DNA from: Apostichopus japonicus
Lineage: Eukaryota; Echinodermata; Holothuroidea; Aspidochirotida; Stichopodidae
Length of the DNA: 64,000 nucleotides
Assembly (NCBI RefSeq): GCF_037975245.1
Contig: NC_092572.1
Location: forward strand, 32,461,989 to 32,525,988
Reading direction: 5' to 3'
This document shows, piece after piece, positions 48,556-60,749 of the stretch. The translations under genes and the position numbers were made by a program. Within the stretch, counting starts at the first letter, position 1. Each line of letters starts with the position of its first letter. The notes under the pieces are model-generated. The model was not told the DNA's origin. It searched no databases and worked only from the letters and a program-made list of their open reading frames with translations.

Positions 48556-49905
48556 GTACAGTACACATGAGCAGGGTAATGATTTTATGGTCCACTACCT
48601 GATTCTTACCCCATCCACCCACCCATCCCCCTCCTACATGAGAATATAAGTGTTTAATTGGATATTTTTACTCCATGACATATCAGATAATCCTTCAAGG
48701 AAAATTTCCACACCAGAATGTCTTCCATCCAGCACCCCTCCCCCCAACCCCATCAATTCCAATCACTGCAAACCAATACAGCATATAAACAATCTAGTTA
48801 GAATACTGCTAAAGGTTGTGTCTTAAACTCAGGGGTTCTGTGAGACCTCTTTGTACCAGTGTTTCTCTAATTGTAGCATTATCTCTACAAATTGTACCAT
48901 AATTGTAGGTTTCAAGAAGATGAAATTCTGATTCCAAGTACATCTCTAATCTTTCAAATCTGACCAACTTTAATGGTCATTAGACACACATTGTTTCATT
49001 ATGAAACAGTTTCATTTCTGTGTGAGCATGTAATGCTAATGAAGGCTTTCTATTGTCACTGTCTCCAGGTTGAGTGGATATTATGTAATTTAAGAAAAGG
49101 TCCACCCATCCCATCATATTAAATAGTTGTCGTGGATAATGCTAGGTTTTGAGTATTGCACTATGACAAGCAACAGTTTATGATTCTATCACAGAAGATC
49201 ATTCAACACAATATGACAAGTTCTTGTAGGATTTAGCATGTTATGTCATCTGAAATCTTATTCTTTGAATGGTCTTAAGGTTATTGCATAATTCTGTTAT
49301 AACTTTGTGTTTGGGGAGCGGGGGCATCAGGTCGATGTCTATCATTGGAAAAGGTGGAAATGAAGTTACAGTTGTTAATGCAAAAACAACAACATTTATA
49401 TACTAGAGCATCCTCTGCTTGACACTGGTATTCCAATTATTTGACAAAAGCAATCCAGACCAGTAATCAAGCCTAACTTTGCTCGACTTCAAAGTAAAAC
49501 AATTAGAACTCCATTGGCCTGCTGCACCAAATAATGTTAAGAGTACCAAATTAGAAAGTGTGCTGATCAATTTAGTCTAATCCAAAGGATTGTGAACATG
49601 TTACCATGCTTACCCTATTGTCTTGTTTATGGATAAATTTAAAAATATATTCAACTTGAAAATAAAAAGCACCTTACAATAAAATAAATGAATTTGAAAC
49701 TATTGAGTTGTTTCAGGGACATAAGTCTTTTTAGCATTAGCTTGTATATCTGTGAGCAATAAAATAAATGTTGAGTAAATAAAAGGTAAACTCAATAACA
49801 ATGTTTTTTAATGTTTACATTAAGAAATATCAGTTCAGATATTGTCAATATAGAATTAGTGACAACTGATTATTCTTATTGTCTTTGTCTCTATCTCCTC
49901 ATTAG
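48556..49905 (+). other. Intron of gene 2
   Basis: Contains C-rich patches (48609-48633 and 48731-48749) and otherwise unique-looking DNA. No other exon or RNA gene was seen. Confidence 0.35.
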
Positions 49906-49991
49906 GTAAATGTGGATTAATCAGTCTTCAGATGATCTCTGGGGGTCACATGATGCGGATCTTGCACAGAATGGTTTACAATATGGTAATG
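49906..49991 (+). CDS. Gene 2, alternative exon b (86 bases)
   Basis: The acceptor tract TCTCTATCTCCTCATTAG is good and the donor ATG|GTAAGT is consensus. The open frame starts with GT, then KCGLISLQMISGGHMMRILH and RMVYNMVM, and leaves in phase 0. A GTAATG six bases earlier is an in-frame alternative donor. It has the same length and phases as exon a. The family was not recognised. Confidence 0.5.
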
Positions 49992-51062
49992 GTAAGTGTA
50001 TAATTAGTGTACAGCAGGACTGGTAGGCCAGGTTGTAGTGATAATTAGATTTGAGTCTTGGTAGAAAGTGATTTTGTTACTGCCTAATCCTGGTGGAGCA
50101 GAGACTTGCTTGATCAATAAACTCCCTAAGGGCCTAAGGGAAGATTAAGGTCTCAATCTAACATACATACAGCATATATTAGGCACGGTATGCCATACAT
50201 TGTATTGCTTACCAATTCCTTTCCTACCCTTCCCCTCTCAGTGCATCCAAAACCCAAGAAAATTGATGTCAAATTTAGATCGAAAGATAATCTAGTCTTT
50301 ATGCCATTTGCCAATGAGCTATATACTAAGGGATTACAAGTGGAAGTCTTTGGTTGGTTTACTGTACTGTGTGCATATGTTGTCAGTAATTCAAGACATA
50401 CATGTAGCATCTCGACCATATGCATATCCTCAGAGTAAAAACCAAAGTAATTCAGAATTCCATTCTTAGCCATTGTCCAATAGTGTTGAAGGATTCTCTT
50501 AATGCGCTTTGTCTAAGATGTACATTATTTGCACTTCAGTTATAGTACTGGGCATTTAAGAGATATATCCAGCAAACTCATGCAAATGTGCTTTCTACAT
50601 TTATTTCCTGTTGCAATACTATGGAAGATAGCTCACAAAGTTGGTAGAAAACTCCAGCCATTGTCAAAAGTTGTTTTTTATTGGGTGTGGAGGGGGGGGG
50701 TTCAAAATATTATTACCACTACAAGTGTTATAAATAACTAATTGTATTGATTGTCTCAGATGCAAAACATATTCCTAAAAAGCAGCTTTAAGATAGAGGC
50801 AAAGGTGCTTTAAATGATAATATTAGTGCTGTGCTGTTAGCTAGGGCAGTCCAACAAACCCAAAGATAAAAACAGAAATAGAATACAATGTATATGCTGC
50901 CCTGAGAATACAGCTAAAATTTTAATATATACTTATTAATACGACACAAGGAAAGAAGTTGATCTCTGTTACAAAATGATCACAGATGTGATGAATTTTC
51001 ACCTTGATAATTTCTAGTGAATGGAAAGTTGAGTTATTTTCTATTTTCTCTTTAACCTCCAG
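49992..51062 (+). other. Intron of gene 2
   Basis: Holds overlapping open frames at 50190-50438 (plus) and 50153-50473 (minus) with no domain or splice context, and a G-run at 50691-50700. Confidence 0.35.
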
Positions 51063-51164
51063 GTGTTACAGTTTTCAACATATCTTCAGTACATTTCCTT
51101 TAAGAAAGTGAAAGAGAAAGTCAAGCAGGACCACATCACTGATGACATAACTTCCATTGTGGAT
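51063..51164 (+). CDS. Gene 2, internal coding exon (102 bases)
   Basis: The acceptor TATTTTCTCTTTAACCTCCAG is strong and the donor GAT|GTGAGT is consensus. The phase-0 frame encodes VLQFSTYLQYISFKKVKEKV then KQDHITDDITSIVD. The exon is a multiple of three. The segment is highly charged and predicted helical by eye, with no named domain recognised. This is the best-supported exon of gene 2. Confidence 0.6.
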
Positions 51165-52005
51165 GTGAGTCTGGAGAGTCTTTACAAAATCATTTATCAA
51201 CAGTCAGTTTGTGAAATGGTAATGGGTTGTGTTGGATACTTTGTTCAAATTTACAGGCCATATGTACGTGAAGACAGCTGGCCTAAGTAGTTCTATAAAT
51301 AACATCAGATGCCCTTTTTAAGATTCCACTTGTTTAGTTGTGTAGAGCTAACAAACTTTACTAAACACAATTACTATATTGTAGTATGCAGTGTTGGATG
51401 GAAGATTTCTCTAAAGTGGAGACAGCTACTGATAGATACCTCAAATAATAGTTCCTCAGAAAACTTCAACTTCTGTAGAAAATAATGATTGCCCACATGC
51501 CAGGCAAGCTCAGTTTTTCTAGTATGTACCTTGGTCTGATCATGGATGTGTTTGAAAGTATCAAGTCTTTGAAGTTGTGCATTGCCACCTGTAATCTTGG
51601 TATTGTTTTGACCCATTAATACAATAAATCAGATGAGATGGCATCTCCTACCAGTAATTGCTATCTTTAGCCCTTACATCCCCATATAACTAATATTGCC
51701 AGTAGTGATAGCTTTAAATAACTTTGAATATGCATGATGCCATGGGGTGCCACCACCCAGTTGGGATAGTTTTTTCTATACTGTAGTCCTGCTTCATAGC
51801 ACGTGTATTGTCAGTACGAGCAGTATGAATATCATGTTTCTATCAGATCAAGTTTGTACTGTCAATACCAGTGCTTTGAGAGCATGATATTGGAGTACAG
51901 TTTAGAGAGGAAGTAGCATTAGGAAATTGCCCCTACAGGCTGGTGCCATGTTCAGTGCTATCCTAGTTGACATTTTACTCATTTAACTCTTTGCATTGCT
52001 TGCAG
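51165..52005 (+). other. Intron of gene 2
   Basis: No repeat or RNA gene was seen. The frame at 51374-51616 (minus) has no recognisable motif. Confidence 0.35.
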
Positions 52006-52037
52006 GAAATTGCTCTAAATTACACTAATGTAATGTT
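52006..52037 (+). CDS. Gene 2, 32-base coding exon
   Basis: The acceptor TTTGCATTGCTTGCAG is good. Phase 0 in: EIALNYTNVM, then TT left over before a moderate donor, GTATAC. The TT joins the A of the last exon to make Leu. The frame could also run on to a donor at CAGAGG|GTACAG, but that exit phase does not fit the last exon. Confidence 0.38.
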
Positions 52038-54147
52038 GTATACATTGGCATCTAGACAGAGGGTACAGCAGGGTTGCATTCATGTGTTATGCATTATTTG
52101 TGGGAACTTAAATCCCCAAAATAAATTTAAGGAGGAGGGGGGGGGGCGGGACGGTGATCCATAGCATGCAGGGAGACTACTTTTACAGAAATTTCTGAAG
52201 TACAGTGTATAAAGATATAACATGTTTATGCAGTACAACATACACAGCTGATAAAATCTTCAAGATTGTTTCAAGAGTGACAAAACATAGCATCTGTTTT
52301 GCATCTAAGTACCCTTTATGTCTTACAAATATCTTAAAGAGTGGGGGGACAGCACTCCCCTGTACCCCTTTATCGCTCCTCTGGACAACATACAATTTTA
52401 CCCCCTCCCACTACAAAAAGGTTGTCAAGCTCCTGGATTAGAGCCAATTTCATGACATGAAACAATTAGGCATCAATTAGACCTTAAATCTCTAACTCCT
52501 GAAATGGGGACAAAAACTTGCACACCACGAAGGCTGGCTACTCTCATGTATCCTTGCAATTACACTAAGCTATTGTGGGTTACTCCCAAGGTTTTCTGAC
52601 ATGCTGTAACATATCAACCTTAAAGTATGGTGAGCATGTTGAGTTACCTTGCAGATACAAAGACAGTCAAAGTTTGTTGGGTACCCAGGTCTGAATTTAC
52701 AATTTCTTTACACAAAGGAAAAGAAGATTTGTCATATTTTAACAAAGGTTTGTGATATCACAGCTAAAGTGGTTGACAGCAGGTTTACATATAAAGGAGC
52801 TAAGTAACATTAAAACATGCTGATTATTATAAACCTTATAAATTTCTCTTTATACTTCTATCATTAAACCTTGAATATATAATTCATGACAGAAACAGCT
52901 GATGTAGGTAAAGGAGACTGGGAAACAACACTACCCTTCTTAAGGAGTATTGTGCACTGACCCACAGCCCACCCCCAACTTCCCTCTTATATGAAAGTAA
53001 CCTAAAGATGAATATGAAAGTAATAACTGTTGTCACAAAGTCTAACAATAGGTAAATCAATATGAATAATACCATTAATAGCGAGACTGCCTCCATGCAA
53101 TCTGGTCACCTGTTGACCTCTGAACTATTATAGATCTATAACTGCTGAAATAATTTATACATATTTCATCATTTGTTTGCCTTGCATGTGACCAATATTC
53201 ACAACACTACATAACAGGATGTACTAGCCTCTACACAACTCAGTGATCATGGAAAGTGAAGGTAAAAGCCAGTTAGACAAGTATCAATGATGTCATGAGT
53301 TTCATTACAACATTACTAGAACTCCATCATCCATGGTTATGTTGTTAAATGGAAATGAGTCCTGCTGTGTACATCTAAAACACTTTGTAACATTAAACTT
53401 CACATGTTAAAGTAATGAATAAAGAATTCCATATTTCTGGCACTAAATTTAATACTCTTGTTGAGATCAATATGAGAATAATTGTATAGGGTAGCCAGCA
53501 AGTTTGGGTGGGTAGCTTCATCCTTCTTGCTGTGTTACCAACCCTCTTTAATTTTTTTTATGATAGTCTAGTAAGAGACTAGGACTTTGAGTTCAGTTTC
53601 TGTTGGCTTAATCTGTGGTAGGTGAAAGGGGGGAGGAGGGTAGGTTGTACTCTTGATAAGCTATTTTTACCATGTTTACTCTTCTTAATATGACCTAGCA
53701 CCATTTTGCAAGTCATGGTACCATCATGGCTTAAATTCAACATCCTTCACACATCTACAGTAGTTGAAACACATGAATGTCACATAAATATATACATCTA
53801 CCCCACCCCCACCCCCTTAACTCCTGGCAAGAGCTGTGCACATCTCTTGGTAGTCTGGCATCACCTGGCAACTCTCCTCCTACACCACCCAGTGAAGAAC
53901 GTTGGATTTTATTTGTAAAAGAACAGCAATTGGTTTGAATTTAATTATTCTGTCCATTCTATGTTTAAATATTTAAAGTTCCTTTGTATTTACAGTGTTT
54001 CTACTATTTCATACCATTGGTAGCATTATCTTCTTGTATTATTTAATATATTTCACTCCAAAATTATTCTTTTGCCATTTTGTGAGCCTTTTGGAATATT
54101 TATTGAATATAAACTCGTTTAGATTCATTTTCTTTTTCTACTGATAG
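52038..54147 (+). other. Last intron of gene 2
   Basis: Contains G- and C-rich patches (52133-52151, 52343-52410, 53626-53640 and 53801-53817). The frames at 52183-52441, 52884-53096 and 53706-53918 have no recognisable domain. Confidence 0.35.
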
Positions 54148-54232
54148 ATTTCAACTGAGTGGAACACACAGAGGTGTTAACAGATGGAAATTACCGTGCA
54201 AAGATCAGGAAACGGTTCTGAGAAGTAAATGA
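54148..54232 (+). CDS. Gene 2, last coding exon
   Basis: Acceptor CTTTTTCTACTGATAG. The first A completes the Leu codon; the frame then reads FQLSGTHRGVNRWKLPCKDQ, ETVLRSK and TGA. The other two frames stop early. The sequence is basic and polar, and its composition suits a coding exon. An AATAAA signal follows 124 bases after the stop. Confidence 0.5.
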
Positions 54233-54355
54233 ACATCTTCAGTTTCCATGTTGTAAAAGTGTGGCTTGCTTCTAACGAGGTCATACTTTGCTAGAACTGT
54301 ATATTAAACATCAGATTTTTAAAACAACTGAAATTGTCAGCTGTCAGGATTAAGA

Positions 54356-54361
54356 AATAAA
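54356..54361 (+). promoter_or_regulatory. Candidate poly(A) signal of gene 2
   Basis: AATAAA 124 bases after the proposed stop codon, in an A-rich stretch. Confidence 0.45.
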
Positions 54362-55032
54362 AAACAATCGTTAAATTAAAATATAATTATGTTAGAGTTT
54401 CTTTTTGAAAGGTAGGGTATTGTTTTGCTCTATAACTGGAGGTTGGTGAGTGTTTGTGGGGGGGGGGGGGGGTAATTCTAATTTTAAGAGGGAAATACAT
54501 ACACAGAATTAGGGGGTTGATGAGAGGAAGGTTTTTTACAATTGCTTCTGTAATATTATTTGATGACGTTGTTGCAGATCATGTGTTATTGTTTGTAATT
54601 TGTCTCATTTATTTCTCATAATGTCTTCAATTTCTTTCTTCAAACTGACAAAGCATGTTTTACATTCATGGAAGGCAAATTTCATAACTTACAGTAGTAG
54701 TCAGTATATTAGTGGTCAGTACAGTAGTAATCAGTGCTTTAAAACTTTATATTTCTGCGTGTACAAAATTTGCATTTTTTTTTTTTTAAATAAGCAACAA
54801 ATCAGTTAATAAGGTTAACATGGGAAATATGTATGACTTTATAGTCCTCCAAACGATGACAAATGACAGCACAAATTGTTTTGATACAACTTCACTTAGT
54901 GACAGATTTACCAAAGTAGATGTTATCATCACCTGAGAAGTAGATTTTCCTCTTTGGTTAACAAGATATGACAGATAAAGGTCACTATATTAATTTTCAT
55001 GTTGTTTGAAATGCACAACATGTTTGTTTTCA
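54362..55032. other. Region downstream of gene 2
   Basis: It has a G-run at 54459-54472 and a T-run at 54775-54787. The frame at 54600-54809 has no recognisable motif. Confidence 0.35.
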
Positions 55033-55040
55033 ATTCTTGG

Positions 55041-55408
55041 CAAGGGCGTAGGAACCGGGGGGGGGGCGCCAGCCCCAATAAAAAATGTGGAGGGGCGGAA
55101 GTATCATTCCGCCCCCCCCCCCGCTTCGCAAGTCAGAAAACCCCTTTTTCATTTCCAAATGAGAAAAAAAATCTCATTTGGAGCACCAAATTGCATCTAA
55201 GGCCTGGTGAAAAGACAAAATTAAGTTTACAAAATGGAGTGGGTGTTGAAGTGTGCTATATTGCACCAAATTGCATCTGAGGCTACCTGGAAATGCAAAA
55301 AAAATCCAAATGGAAGGGGGACACCCCCTCCCCTTAGACCCCTCCCCCAGGCCGGTCATCAGTCTTCAGCCCCCCCCCCCCACTCAAAAGTACCTTCCTA
55401 CGCCACTG
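55041..55408. mobile_element. hAT-like non-autonomous element D (368 bp)
   Basis: It starts CAAGGGCGTAGGAACC and ends CCTTCCTACGCCACTG, inverted repeats with mismatches. It is flanked by a perfect 8-bp duplication, ATTCTTGG (55033-55040 and 55409-55416). The interior repeats a GCACCAAATTGCATCT phrase at 55183 and 55263, with G- and C-runs near both ends. Several overlapping frames cross it and are not genes. Confidence 0.88.
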
Positions 55409-55416
55409 ATTCTTGG

Positions 55417-56172
55417 TACATTGGTTTGGTGCTTTGTTTCAAGCTACAATCTTTCTGTTCACAGTTTGTTGACATGCTGCTGTATTGCTGTGTATGATTT
55501 GTGCATTGAATGACCAAAGCCTATTCACCTTGTTAGCCCCAAACACAGATTTATATTGATTCCATCAGAAAATACTCAGTGGAAACAAATATACCTTGAT
55601 TTTATCCATACTATTTTCAATTGAATAAATATATTACACTAAGCAATTTTTTGTTTACAACTTTGAGAGCTCAGTCTCCTTATAATTACAAATAATCATA
55701 TTGTTAAGATTGTATAGCACAGTTACATAGTATCGAATCTGCTAGAAAAGGTTAGATAATAGTCATGGCAATAGACTTTCTATGTTTTATAGAGTTTGTT
55801 ATAGTAATGACTTCATTGTTTGTAAATTCAGATGTACATCTACTTAAGTCTTCAGTCTAGAATTGATGTAATATCTAACACTGACGTTCCAGTAGAGAGG
55901 ACTTTCCTTGTTTTTGTGAGATCTCTAAGTTAATGGTCATAGATGGGTTTGTATCATTTAGTGGTATTATTCTGTTCCACCCTTCCCCTTATGACCATAT
56001 TTTCAATACTGATTTTTCTTCATTGTTGATTTATAAAGGTAACAGTATTCCATATTTCATTGTCGCAATATGCTATGATGGTTCATTCACTGGCTACTAC
56101 TTATGTGCTATATTATTTACTTACAGTACCATAAATTCAATAACTAAGTTTATCCACTCCCTTTTTCTTGGT
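55417..56172. other. Region between element D and 30-bp array
   Basis: Unique-looking DNA. The frame 55933-56223 is rich in F, Y and I and ends in the poly-T/poly-G tract; no domain was recognised. Confidence 0.35.
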
Positions 56173-56207
56173 TTTTTTTTTTTTTTTTTTTTTTGGGGGG
56201 GGGGGGG
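56173..56207. repeat. Poly-T/poly-G tract
   Basis: A run of T followed directly by 13 G, just 5' of the 30-bp array. Confidence 0.9.
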
Positions 56208-56269
56208 TCAGCATGACATATAAACTGTTTAAGCTTTGTGCTAATGTGAGTTATGTAGTTATGCTGTGT

Positions 56270-59195
56270 AATGAATTGATTGGCATACATATTGGGTTGA
56301 TAGATATACATGGTATGTATAATGGGTTGATAGGCACACATGGTATGTATAATGGGTTGATTGGCATACATGGTATGTATAATGGGTTGATTGGCATACA
56401 TGGTATGTATAATGGGTTGATTGGCATACATGGTATGTATAATGGGTTGATTGGCATACATGGTATGTATAATGGGTTGATTAGTATACTTGGTATGTAT
56501 AATGGGTTGATTGGTAATCATGGTATTTATAATGAGTTGATTGGCATACATGGTATGTATAATTGGTTGATTGGCATACATGGTATGTATAATGGGTTGA
56601 TTGGCATACATGGTATGTAAAATGAGTCGATTGGTAATCATGGTATGTATAACGAGTTGATTGGTATACATGGTATGCATAATGGGTTGATTGGTATACA
56701 TGGTATGTATGAGTTGATTGGTATACATGGTATGTATAATGAGTTGATTGGTATACATGGTATGTATAATGGGTTGATTGGTATACATGGTGTGTATAAT
56801 GAGTTGATTGGTGTACATGGTATGTATAATGGGTTGATTGGTATACATGGTGTGTATAATGAGTTGATTGGTATACATGGTATGTTTAGTGAGTTTGCGT
56901 GTATACATGGTGTGTATAATGGGTTGATTGGTATACATGGTATGTATAATGGGTTGATTGGTATACATGGTATGTATAATGGGTTGATTGGTATACATGG
57001 TGTGTATAATGAGTTGATTGGTATACATGGTATGTATAATGGGTTGCTTGGTATACGTGGTATGTATAATGGGTTGATTGGCATACGTGGTATGTAAAAT
57101 GGGTCGATTGGTATACATGGTATGTATAATGAGTTGATTGGTGTACATGGTATGTATAATGGGTTGATTGGTATACATGGTGTGTATAATGGGTTGATTG
57201 GTATACATGGTATGTTTAATGGGTTGATTGGTATACATGGTATGTATAATGGGTTGATTGGTATACATGGTGTGTATACTGAGTTGATTGGTATACATGG
57301 TATGTATAATGGGTTGCTTGGTATACGTGGTATGTATAAAGGGTTGATTGGCATACGTGTTATGTAAAATGGGTCGATTGGTATACATGGTATGTATAAC
57401 GGGTTGATTGGTATACATGGTATGCATAATGGGTTGATTGGTATACATGGTATGTATAATGAGTTGATTGGTATACATGGTATGTATAATGGGTTGATTG
57501 GTATACATGGTATGTATAATGGGTTGATTGGTATACATGGTGTGTATAATGAGTTGATTGGTATACATGGTAAGTATTATGGGTTGATTGGTATACATGG
57601 TATGTATAATGGGTTCATTGGTATCCATGGTATGTATATGGGTTGATTGGCATACATGGTATGTATAATGGGTTGATTGGCATAAATGGTATGTATAATG
57701 GGTTGATTGGCATACATGGTATGTATAATGGGTTGATTGGCATACATGGTGTGTATAATGAGTTGATACATGGTATGTATAATGAGTTGATTGGTATACA
57801 TGGTATGTATAATGGGTTGATTGGTATACATGGTGTGTATAATGAGTTGATTGGTGTACATGGTATGTATAATGGGTTGATTGGTATACATGGTGTGTTT
57901 AATGAGTTGATTGGTATACATGGTATGTATAATGGGTTGATTGGCATAAATGGTATGTATAATGGGTTGATTGGCATACATGGTATGTATAATGGGTTGA
58001 TTGGCATACATGGTGTGTATAATGAGTTGATTGGTATACATGGTATGTATAATGGTTTGATTGGTATACGTGGTGTGTATAATGGGTTGATTGGCATACA
58101 TGGTATGTAGAATGGGTTGATTGGCATACATGGTATGTATAATGGGTTGATTGGCATACATGGTATGTATAATGTGTTGATTGGCATACATGGTATGTAT
58201 AATGAGTTGATTGGTATACATGGTATGTATAATGGTTTGATTGGTATACGTGGTGTGTATAATGGGTTGATTGGCATACATGGTATGTAGAATGGGTTGA
58301 TTGGCATACATGGTATGTATAATGGGTTGATTGGCATACATGGTATGTATAATGGGTTGATTGGCATACATGGTGTGTATAATGAGTTGATTGGTATACA
58401 TGGTATGTATAATGGTTTGATTGGTATACGTGGTGTGTATAATGGGTTGATTGGCATACATGGTATGTATAATGGGTTGATTGGCATAAATGGTATGTAT
58501 AATGGGTTGATTGGCATACATGGTATGTATAATGGGTTGATTGGCATACATGGTGTGTATAATGAGTTGATTGGTATACATGGTATGTATAATGGTTTGA
58601 TTGGTATACGTGGTGTGTATAATGGGTTGATTGGCATACATGGTATGTATAATGGGTTGATTGGCATACATGGTATGTATAATGGGTTGATTGGCATACA
58701 TGGTATGTATAATGTGTTGATTGGCATACATGGTATGTATAATGAGTTGATTGGTATACATGGTATGTATAATGGTTTGATTGGTATACGTGGTGTGTAT
58801 AATGGGTTGATTGGCATACATGGTATGTAGAATGGGTTGATTGGCATACATGGTATGTATAATGGGTTGATTGGCATACATGGTATGTATAATGGGTTGA
58901 TTGGCATACATGGTGTGTATAATGAGTTGATTGGTATACATGGTATGTATAATGGTTTGATTGGTATACGTGGTGTGTATAATGGGTTGATTGGCATACA
59001 TGGTATGTAGAATGGGTTGATTGGCATACATGGTATGTATAATGGGTTGATTGGCATACATGATATGTATAATGAGTTGATTGGCATACATGGTATGTAT
59101 GATGAGTTGATTGGCATACATGGTATGTATAATGAGTTGATTTTCATACATGATATGTATAATGAGTTGATTGGCATACATGGTATGTATAAGTT
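56270..59195. repeat. 30-bp minisatellite, about 97 copies, with 180-bp higher-order repeat
   Basis: The unit is ATGGTATGTATAATGGGTTG followed by ATTGGCATAC. Variants have GAGTTGA, GGTTTGA, GTATAC, CGTGG or GTGTAT. From about 58020 to 59000 six copies of a 180-bp block (six units) recur: the unit TGGTTTGATTGGTATACGTG appears every 180 bases. In 56.7-57.6 kb another duplication of about 270 bp is visible (TATGTAAAATGGGTCGATTG near 57091 and 57361). Because 30 is divisible by three, minus-strand frames of 492, 520 and 534 codons are open, two of them overlapping; they are repeat artefacts. Confidence 0.96.
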
Positions 59196-60749
59196 TAGGT
59201 CAGGTGACCATACATCTGATTTAACATGATTAGTTATATCAACTTGACTGTTTAAAGTAAGCTGTGGTCAGTCAACAATTTTGTTCTGTCATATTTTTAC
59301 TTTAATTGATGTCATGTTTTCAGTACCGACAGAAGGAGGTAACAGAACCTGTTCAGCTGCTCTCCAATCCACAAGATCACTCTTGTAAAAATGTCCTTAT
59401 ATTATTGTAACTGAAGCTCTCCGATGCTTGCCATACACCGGTCCTTCGTAATAAATAAAAAAAATGGTGGTTTTTTATGAACAATGCTTCCTCAAGCGGC
59501 TGAGTGACCAATATATTAATGAATCGTGAATTGTGTTTAGGGCTAGATCATACAGAACATTAATGTGAAAGGTAATGTCAAACCTTATAACTGAAAATGC
59601 ATTGAATTCCAGTGACGGTTAGTTAAGGCTAATCACGTTTTAAATTAAAACGTTTCTATGTTTCGTTAACATAAACTTACTATATTAATATGAACATATT
59701 TTTTTCACATCTAACCTACCTTTCTAATCAGGAACTTGCTTGCCTATTGTTCTCGCTATTTACTTAGCCTGCACATCAAACTAAATTAATAACGGACTTA
59801 ACTACTATTGTATGACAGTCACTGTTTACGCTATAAACAAATATAAAAGTTCATAAGAAGTTTGCCCCGTCGTACCGTATAATTGTTTCGTAGTTAGTTG
59901 ATATTATCATTTTTACGTTATATGACTAGATATCTTTATAGATTGAAGATAAAATGTTTCAGTTCCATTACGTTTTAAATCATCTGGTTTTAAAAAGATG
60001 GATAACGAAGAAGTAATTTTTCTCACTGGCAAAAAAAAAACAGCCATACACAAAGAGATGCGTCCCGATGAAATTTTTAGGGCAGCTTTAAAGGGCCATC
60101 AAGATAAAAAATAACTTTTTCCTAACAAATTGGCCTTTTCTAAAACAGTATAACAGTATAAATTATATTCCGGAGCTAACAGCATCGATTAGTTTCATTC
60201 TGGTCATGTGAACGGCATATGATACAGAATTGATTCATCCAAGCAGCAAAAGCCACACACACGGATGTCGTGTAAGGAAGGTAAATGATGACAGTAAAAC
60301 TGATGATCAACTGAACACCACTTCTATGGCCCCGTTCAAACCTCGCAACCCCTTATACTAAATACATAATTCGCTGTATCGCGGCCAGTTTTACAGTGAT
60401 GCAGTATAACAAGTATTTATTCTTATGTAAAATTAAATAAATTTGTTTGTAATTTTTGTAAATCAAAAGCAAACGTCGAACAAATTAAGTAATAAGACTA
60501 TTGTAAATCAAGAGGCTAAATTAAAGAATGACTTTAGGCACTTGAAATGTAATATCGAAATGTTGTTGAACATTAAAACACACTGCTGACAGTGCAGGTT
60601 GGATGTTTATAACACTTTTACTTTTTGAGAATGAGTAAAAGTAAACAAGTGAATTCAATGAATTAAAGTGACTGTACAATGTACCTTAATGATGTAGACT
60701 GTTAGTTCCTCAGATACAACTCAAAAACTCATTGAAGAACAACAATTTA
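59196..60749. other. Region between arrays, with a possible terminal exon
   Basis: Apart from the candidate exon at 59323-59410, AT-rich DNA with no recognised gene, array or transposon. Confidence 0.35.
59323..59410 (+). CDS. Possible alternative 3' terminal exon
   Basis: The acceptor TTGATGTCATGTTTTCAG is good. In phase 0, YRQKEVTEPVQLLSNPQDHS and CKNVLILL are followed by TAA, and AATAAATAAA lies 40 bases later at 59450. It could be joined in frame to gene 2 exon 51063-51164 as an alternative end, skipping the 30-bp array, or belong to another transcript. A second frame is also open over most of it. Evidence is limited to splice-site and 3'-end signals. Confidence 0.3.

Noticed and set aside
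50153-50473. Overlapping plus and minus frames of 82 and 106 codons in a gene 2 intron
   Set aside because: No recognisable domain, no splice context, and both strands are open, so neither could be chosen.
56150-59181. Minus-strand open frames of 492, 534 and 520 codons made of a 10-residue repeat
   Set aside because: They are produced by the 30-bp array. Two long frames overlap on the same strand, plus-strand frames are open as well, and there is no unique N- or C-terminal domain or splice context.
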